Assembly: GCA_023458535.1 (NCBI GenBank)
Contig: JAEWYW010000058.1
Location: 1-19,401, forward strand
DNA: 19,401 nucleotides
Direction: 5' to 3'
DNA from: Bacteroidota bacterium
Lineage (GTDB): Bacteria > Bacteroidota > Bacteroidia > Flavobacteriales > Weeksellaceae
In this document: piece by piece, positions 15,630-19,401 of the stretch
Numbering within the stretch: position 1 is the stretch's first letter
How the letters are laid out: every line of letters starts with the position of its first letter
Program-made: the position numbers and the translations under genes
Notes under the pieces: model-generated
Seen by the model: the letters and a program-made list of their open reading frames with translations, nothing else
Told to the model about the DNA's origin: nothing
The model's database searches: none

Positions 15630-16121
15630 ATGCAAGAACAAATTACCCTTTCCAACACCGAGAAAAAACATTATTTTTTCTATTTATTAGGAATGCTTGT
15701 ATTTGCAGTAGTATTGCTGGTTATTATTTTTTTATATCAAAAAAATTCTCCCTTTAGCAATGCTGGCAAAGAACTTACCAACAAAGAAAATCTCTTAATA
15801 AAAGCTGGATTCGAAAAAAAAATGGTAGAAATAATGCCAACTATAGATAGTGCTTATGCAAATATTAAAAAAATTGACACCGACAAATCTGAAGAAATTT
15901 CTCTTACTGACGAGACTAGTATGAAAGTACAAACGATCAATGATTTTTCGGTTCACAATCAATCTACCGACCCTAGAGCAAAGATCTACAAACATATCAT
16001 TTATTTTGATCAGATGTTTATAGACGATAAAAACCATGTGATCAGAAATAAGAAAAAAATAGCTGCTTTCGAAGAAAGTATTCAGGAATGCATTAATAGA
16101 AATAACTTTATAAAACGATAA
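15630..16121 (+). CDS. Second TssO-like single-pass membrane protein of the T6SS membrane complex
   Basis: This 163-residue protein has the same plan as its neighbour: a basic N-terminus, one membrane helix at about 15-36 (YFFYLLGMLVFAVVLLVIIF), and a mostly helical periplasmic part. The C-terminal thirds align by eye. KLYTSLLNQI through Cys152 of the first protein matches KIYKHIIYFD through Cys154 here, with KKHIL against KNHVI and a cysteine at the same place. It is therefore read as a tandem paralogue of TssO, although it could carry another Tss letter in published schemes. It is 6 nt from tssO and 35 nt from the PKD gene, in one operon. I see no enzymatic motif. Confidence 0.75.
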   Translation: MQEQITLSNTEKKHYFFYLLGMLVFAVVLLVIIFLYQKNSPFSNAGKELTNKENLLIKAGFEKKMVEIMPTIDSAYANIKKIDTDKSEEISLTDETSMKVQTINDFSVHNQSTDPRAKIYKHIIYFDQMFIDDKNHVIRNKKKIAAFEESIQECINRNNFIKR

Positions 16122-16156
16122 TAAGAACACATTAAAAAACCAAAAAAAACTCTACG

Positions 16157-17071
16157 ATGAATTATATTCAGAAAAACAAGCAAAACATCTTTATTGCAGT
16201 AGTAGCATTATTCTTGATCGCTGCAATGATTGCGCTGTGGATTCAGCAAAAAAACAATTTCAGTTCAGAAGATATCATAGCCACAATAACCCCTCAGACT
16301 GTAACGGTGGGTGATGTTGTAAATTATGAAGACACCACTCCATTTACCAAAAGTATTGTGTGGAGTTTTGGAGATCAAACAACTTCAGACAAAAGAAAAG
16401 GAACCCATATATTTCAAAAAGAGGGCTTATATAATGTAAGTATGGTAATTAACAATAAATACCCAAAAACATTTACGGTAATTGTTAATCCAAGGCCTTT
16501 AAAACAAGATTCTGTAAAAGCTACGGCAACTATTGATGCTCCTATACAAGCTAGACAGTTTGAGAAAGTTGATTTTAAAGCGAATTCTTTAACTGCTAGA
16601 GAATACCTGTGGAAATTTGGTGAGACAGGAAACTACGATTCGCAAGAGAGAACACCCTCTTATACCTACAGAAAACCAGGAAATTACGAAGTTCATTTAA
16701 TTGTTGATGGTGATGTTGAGCACCCAGTGAGGCATTATATTACCATTGTACCTTCTGTACAGGATCTTCCTGAAGTTAAAGTAGCATCAGTGGACGATAT
16801 TTTAAAGAACATTAACGATGACTTTAAATATAGATTGCAGCAAATAGCCAATGGTGAAAATTTTAATACACATTACAATTATCTTCTAGATAAATACCTT
16901 TGTAGGAAAGATAACGTACCAACTACCATCAATGATCAGAAAAAAGAAAGTTTCTATTATTATTGCCAGGGGTTAAATTTTGATAAGAACAATCATATTG
17001 ATGAAGTTGTTATAACTTATGACAACAGTCAGAACTGTGTAATTAAAGTAGATGTAAAACAGAGCAAATAA
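16157..17071 (+). CDS. Membrane-anchored PKD-domain protein of the T6SS-iii membrane complex, probable TssP
   Basis: The 304-residue product has one N-terminal membrane helix (about 12-29, IFIAVVALFLIAAMIALW) and a periplasmic remainder. Two PKD-like beta-sandwich domains follow. Each has the WxFG core: WSFGD at 69-73 with HIFQKEGLYNVSMVI after it, and WKFGE at 152-156 with YTYRKPGNYEVHLIV after it. The two cores are 83 residues apart. The last 95 residues form a different domain containing three cysteines (KYLCRKD, YYYCQGL, QNCVIK). PKD domains act as periplasmic protein-protein contact modules. Its place between the tssO-like pair and tssR fits the TssP slot of the TssN-Q-O-P-R complex. The letter is inferred from gene order and is not certain. 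Confidence 0.8.
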   Translation: MNYIQKNKQNIFIAVVALFLIAAMIALWIQQKNNFSSEDIIATITPQTVTVGDVVNYEDTTPFTKSIVWSFGDQTTSDKRKGTHIFQKEGLYNVSMVINNKYPKTFTVIVNPRPLKQDSVKATATIDAPIQARQFEKVDFKANSLTAREYLWKFGETGNYDSQERTPSYTYRKPGNYEVHLIVDGDVEHPVRHYITIVPSVQDLPEVKVASVDDILKNINDDFKYRLQQIANGENFNTHYNYLLDKYLCRKDNVPTTINDQKKESFYYYCQGLNFDKNNHIDEVVITYDNSQNCVIKVDVKQSK

Positions 17072-17080
17072 AAAACACTT

Positions 17081-19401
17081 ATGAAAATTAAAACTTCTAC
17101 ACCATATTTCGTAGTATCGGCTTTAATACTGACCGCATGTAATGTAAGATTACCATCAGAAAAAACACCTGCTCCAACATCTTATGGAATGATTGACAAG
17201 ACAGCTGTCATCAATGGATTCCCAAAGAATGGAGAACCGTGGGTAGTGATTTCAGAAAGATCTAAAAACAATGTAAGTATGGACAAAGGAGACGAAATGT
17301 CTCCAAAGGAAATCAAATTTTTAGAGCCTTTAATGGTGATCAAACATAACTCTTCAAAGAGATTACTAAAAGTAGCAGAATACGATCAGAATGCATTGAT
17401 GCAGAAATTACCTGTAAGATCTGTAAAAACCTATGGTTGGATACCTGAGGAGAACGTTTTGCTGTGGAGAAATGCCCTGAAAAGTCAGGAAAACGGTTTT
17501 ACTCTTAAGGCTACATTAGCTCCTAACAGTATTGAAGTGATAAAAGGTGCTGAGAAATACATGAAAAATGATTCTGTATTAATTTTTGATGCTCCCGACC
17601 TCAGCAAGCCAGTAAAAACCAAACTTCCTGTTGGCAAAATGGTTTATATTTATAAACAGTCCGACAATAACAAAAGGTATCTAATTGGTAAGTCGCCACA
17701 GATACAAATCGATAGTATTGATAACAATATCTACGGTTGGGTAAGTTCTAATATGGTAGCATACTGGGGTGAGCGATCAGCTCTTAAAATAGCGGACAAT
17801 TATAAGTATGAAGCGGACAATACGTTAGGAATATATAACATCAACAATACTTCGCCAGAAGCAAAACCAGAAATACTATTAACTGATGCTGTTAACAGAA
17901 CAGCCATGGAAAATGTGTTTCCAATTTCGTTAATCGCCAATAAAAATGGTGAATTGAATACCAAAACTAGATTTTTCCAGAACGTATTCAATTACAACAA
18001 CAACTTCGTTTACAATGCTTTAGGAGAACCTCTTTATTTCGACAGGTACAAAGAAGTAATTAAGAAAAATAAGAATTTGAATATTGTATTTACTATAGAT
18101 ATTAGTAATGAAAATGCACAAAGTACCTCTATTGCAAAAACTGTTTTCCAAAATATTCAAGTAAACTTAGATAAGTTCAGTTATTACAAAAATGTAAAAT
18201 ATGGAGTTGTTCTGTACAGAAATAACACTTGTGGAGAAAATGTATCCGTTTCGGAACTTTCGAATGATTATGCAGATGTTTCCAAGTTTATTGATAATAA
18301 ATTAGACCTAAGATGCAGTGGCTTTGGCGATCAACCTTTACAAGAAGGTTTAGCTGCAGCGGGTTCATTATTATCTACCGTTCCAGATGAAACCAATATT
18401 GTAGTGGTGATTGGTTCTACCGCGCCGGCGAATGTTGGAATTCAAAACGCCATCAGACAATTAACGCAAGCAAGAGCCAAGATCATTTCTTATCAAACCA
18501 TATCAAAATCACCTAATGGGTACAACAATTTCGTAGTGGTATCTGAAGACGTTGTAACCAACTCAGCGAAAAGCATAGCCGACGAAAAAAAGAGAATAAT
18601 TGTGGACCAAAAAGACGTGGTTAACAAAAACAATTACGACCTTGTACAGGGTGGAGAAGGTTATTATTCTTTAGATTATCCAAAAACAAGTATGGTGCAA
18701 GGTTTTGTTATTTTCCCTAAAAAAGGGGATGTAAACACCCACCAATTGCTCGTAAAATCTATAGACAGTATTGTTTCGCAGGTAACTTACGAAAATAAGA
18801 GAATTGATGCCTCGCTAAAGGAACATTTCAAATCTAACATTGGTGTTTCAAAAACAGAATTGAAACCGGAATATCGATATTTATTCTCTGAAGCTCCCAA
18901 TCCTATCCCGTATGAAGCGGCTTCTCAATTATTGGTATACGAATATCCTTTCTTAGTAGGCGGAAGATTTAAGCCAGAAATGAAAGATTACAACCCTGGA
19001 GTAGAAAAAGGCATCTTAGTTTCTTCTGCGGAGTACGACCAGTTAAGAGATCTTTACAGAAAAATTTACCAGCAAACCATTTTGGATAACAGAAATTTCT
19101 CGCAAAGCAAAGCTGTAAGCGCATATCTTAAAATCCTTAAAGACAATTATAATTCATTAAACGATTTCCCAAAAAGAACATTGTATGAGCAGCCAATGGC
19201 TTATTCTGTAGCAATGAGTACTGGTTTTGATGTTTCTAATGAAGAATTAATGTCTAAATACATGTTAAAGGGCTGGAAGAAAAATAAAATTGTACCTGAG
19301 AATACTGTGAGAAAGTTCTTCGAACAGTTCAAAACCCTTTCGGATGCATTGTTGGAAAATAAAAACAACCCTAAAATTAGAATTGAGCAAAACGGTGAAG
19401 T
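17081..19401 (+). CDS. tssR: T6SS-iii membrane-complex lipoprotein TssR (partial, runs off the right edge)
   Basis: The frame is open from the ATG at 17081 to the window end, 773 codons without a stop. It starts with a lipoprotein signal (MKIKTSTPYFVVSALILTAC, lipobox LTAC, Cys20), so the protein is lipid-anchored and probably in the outer membrane, facing the periplasm. Two SH3-like elements follow, each with a YGW core and a Trp shortly after: YGWIPEENVLLW at 118 and YGWVSSNMVAYW at 218. A von Willebrand A-like domain starts near residue 335 (NIVFTIDISNENAQS, Asp340) and reaches VVVVIGST at about 441-447. Its metal site looks degenerate: DxSxE instead of DxSxS, and GS where TDG is usual. 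The remaining 270 residues are unassigned. TssR is the large component of the Bacteroidota T6SS membrane complex. The gene starts 9 nt after the PKD gene. Confidence 0.85.
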   Translation, partial: MKIKTSTPYFVVSALILTACNVRLPSEKTPAPTSYGMIDKTAVINGFPKNGEPWVVISERSKNNVSMDKGDEMSPKEIKFLEPLMVIKHNSSKRLLKVAEYDQNALMQKLPVRSVKTYGWIPEENVLLWRNALKSQENGFTLKATLAPNSIEVIKGAEKYMKNDSVLIFDAPDLSKPVKTKLPVGKMVYIYKQSDNNKRYLIGKSPQIQIDSIDNNIYGWVSSNMVAYWGERSALKIADNYKYEADNTLGIYNINNTSPEAKPEILLTDAVNRTAMENVFPISLIANKNGELNTKTRFFQNVFNYNNNFVYNALGEPLYFDRYKEVIKKNKNLNIVFTIDISNENAQSTSIAKTVFQNIQVNLDKFSYYKNVKYGVVLYRNNTCGENVSVSELSNDYADVSKFIDNKLDLRCSGFGDQPLQEGLAAAGSLLSTVPDETNIVVVIGSTAPANVGIQNAIRQLTQARAKIISYQTISKSPNGYNNFVVVSEDVVTNSAKSIADEKKRIIVDQKDVVNKNNYDLVQGGEGYYSLDYPKTSMVQGFVIFPKKGDVNTHQLLVKSIDSIVSQVTYENKRIDASLKEHFKSNIGVSKTELKPEYRYLFSEAPNPIPYEAASQLLVYEYPFLVGGRFKPEMKDYNPGVEKGILVSSAEYDQLRDLYRKIYQQTILDNRNFSQSKAVSAYLKILKDNYNSLNDFPKRTLYEQPMAYSVAMSTGFDVSNEELMSKYMLKGWKKNKIVPENTVRKFFEQFKTLSDALLENKNNPKIRIEQNGE

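Noticed and set aside
15795..16130. Minus-strand frame of 111 residues
   Set aside because: It is antisense to the second tssO-like gene and has no start context or family resemblance. A coding role is not supported.
1..19401. CRISPR arrays, tRNA or rRNA genes, transposases, integrase sites
   Set aside because: No spaced direct repeats, cloverleaf sequences, transposase motifs or long terminal inverted repeats were seen on either strand.

Overview
The window looks like part of a chromosome from a low-GC member of the Bacteroidota, class Flavobacteriia, most likely the Chryseobacterium/Weeksellaceae group. The grounds are AT-rich intergenic DNA with almost no Shine-Dalgarno sequences, Bacteroidota-type promoter boxes (TTG followed about 20 nt later by TAnnTTTG), a GLPGLI-family secreted protein, and a type VI secretion system of subtype iii (T6SS-iii), which is known only from this phylum. 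The genus is an inference.

Region 1 (1-1813, minus strand) is housekeeping iron-sulfur cluster assembly: an A-type carrier gene (iscA/sufA-like) followed by sufB, which runs off the left edge. Region 2 (1957-2817, plus strand) is a GLPGLI-family exported protein gene broken by one in-frame TGA. It is followed by a strong terminator.

Region 3 (2861-19401) is a T6SS-iii locus made of two divergent gene sets that meet at 14215-14417. The minus-strand arm encodes, in transcription order, the sheath-recycling ATPase ClpV/TssH, a periplasmic lytic transglycosylase, the baseplate proteins TssE, TssF and TssG, the membrane protein TssN, the adaptor TssK, the sheath proteins TssB and TssC and, past an apparent intrinsic terminator, a small lipoprotein that may be TssQ. 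The plus-strand arm encodes a LuxR-type response regulator with no phosphorylatable aspartate, two tandem single-pass TssO-like proteins, a membrane-anchored protein with two PKD-like domains (probably TssP) and a large lipoprotein, TssR, which is cut by the right edge. The minus arm therefore supplies the contractile machine and baseplate, plus TssN as the link to the membrane. The plus arm supplies the Bacteroidota-specific envelope complex that replaces TssJLM. Tube (Hcp/TssD), spike (VgrG/TssI), effector and immunity genes are not in the window.

The system type is known. The less expected details are the degenerate regulator, the duplicated TssO, the embedded lytic transglycosylase, the two SH3-like GW motifs spaced exactly 100 residues apart in TssR, the terminator directly in front of the lipoprotein gene, and a mirrored pair of promoter boxes between the Fe-S gene and the GLPGLI pseudogene. 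No rRNA, tRNA, CRISPR array or insertion sequence was seen.
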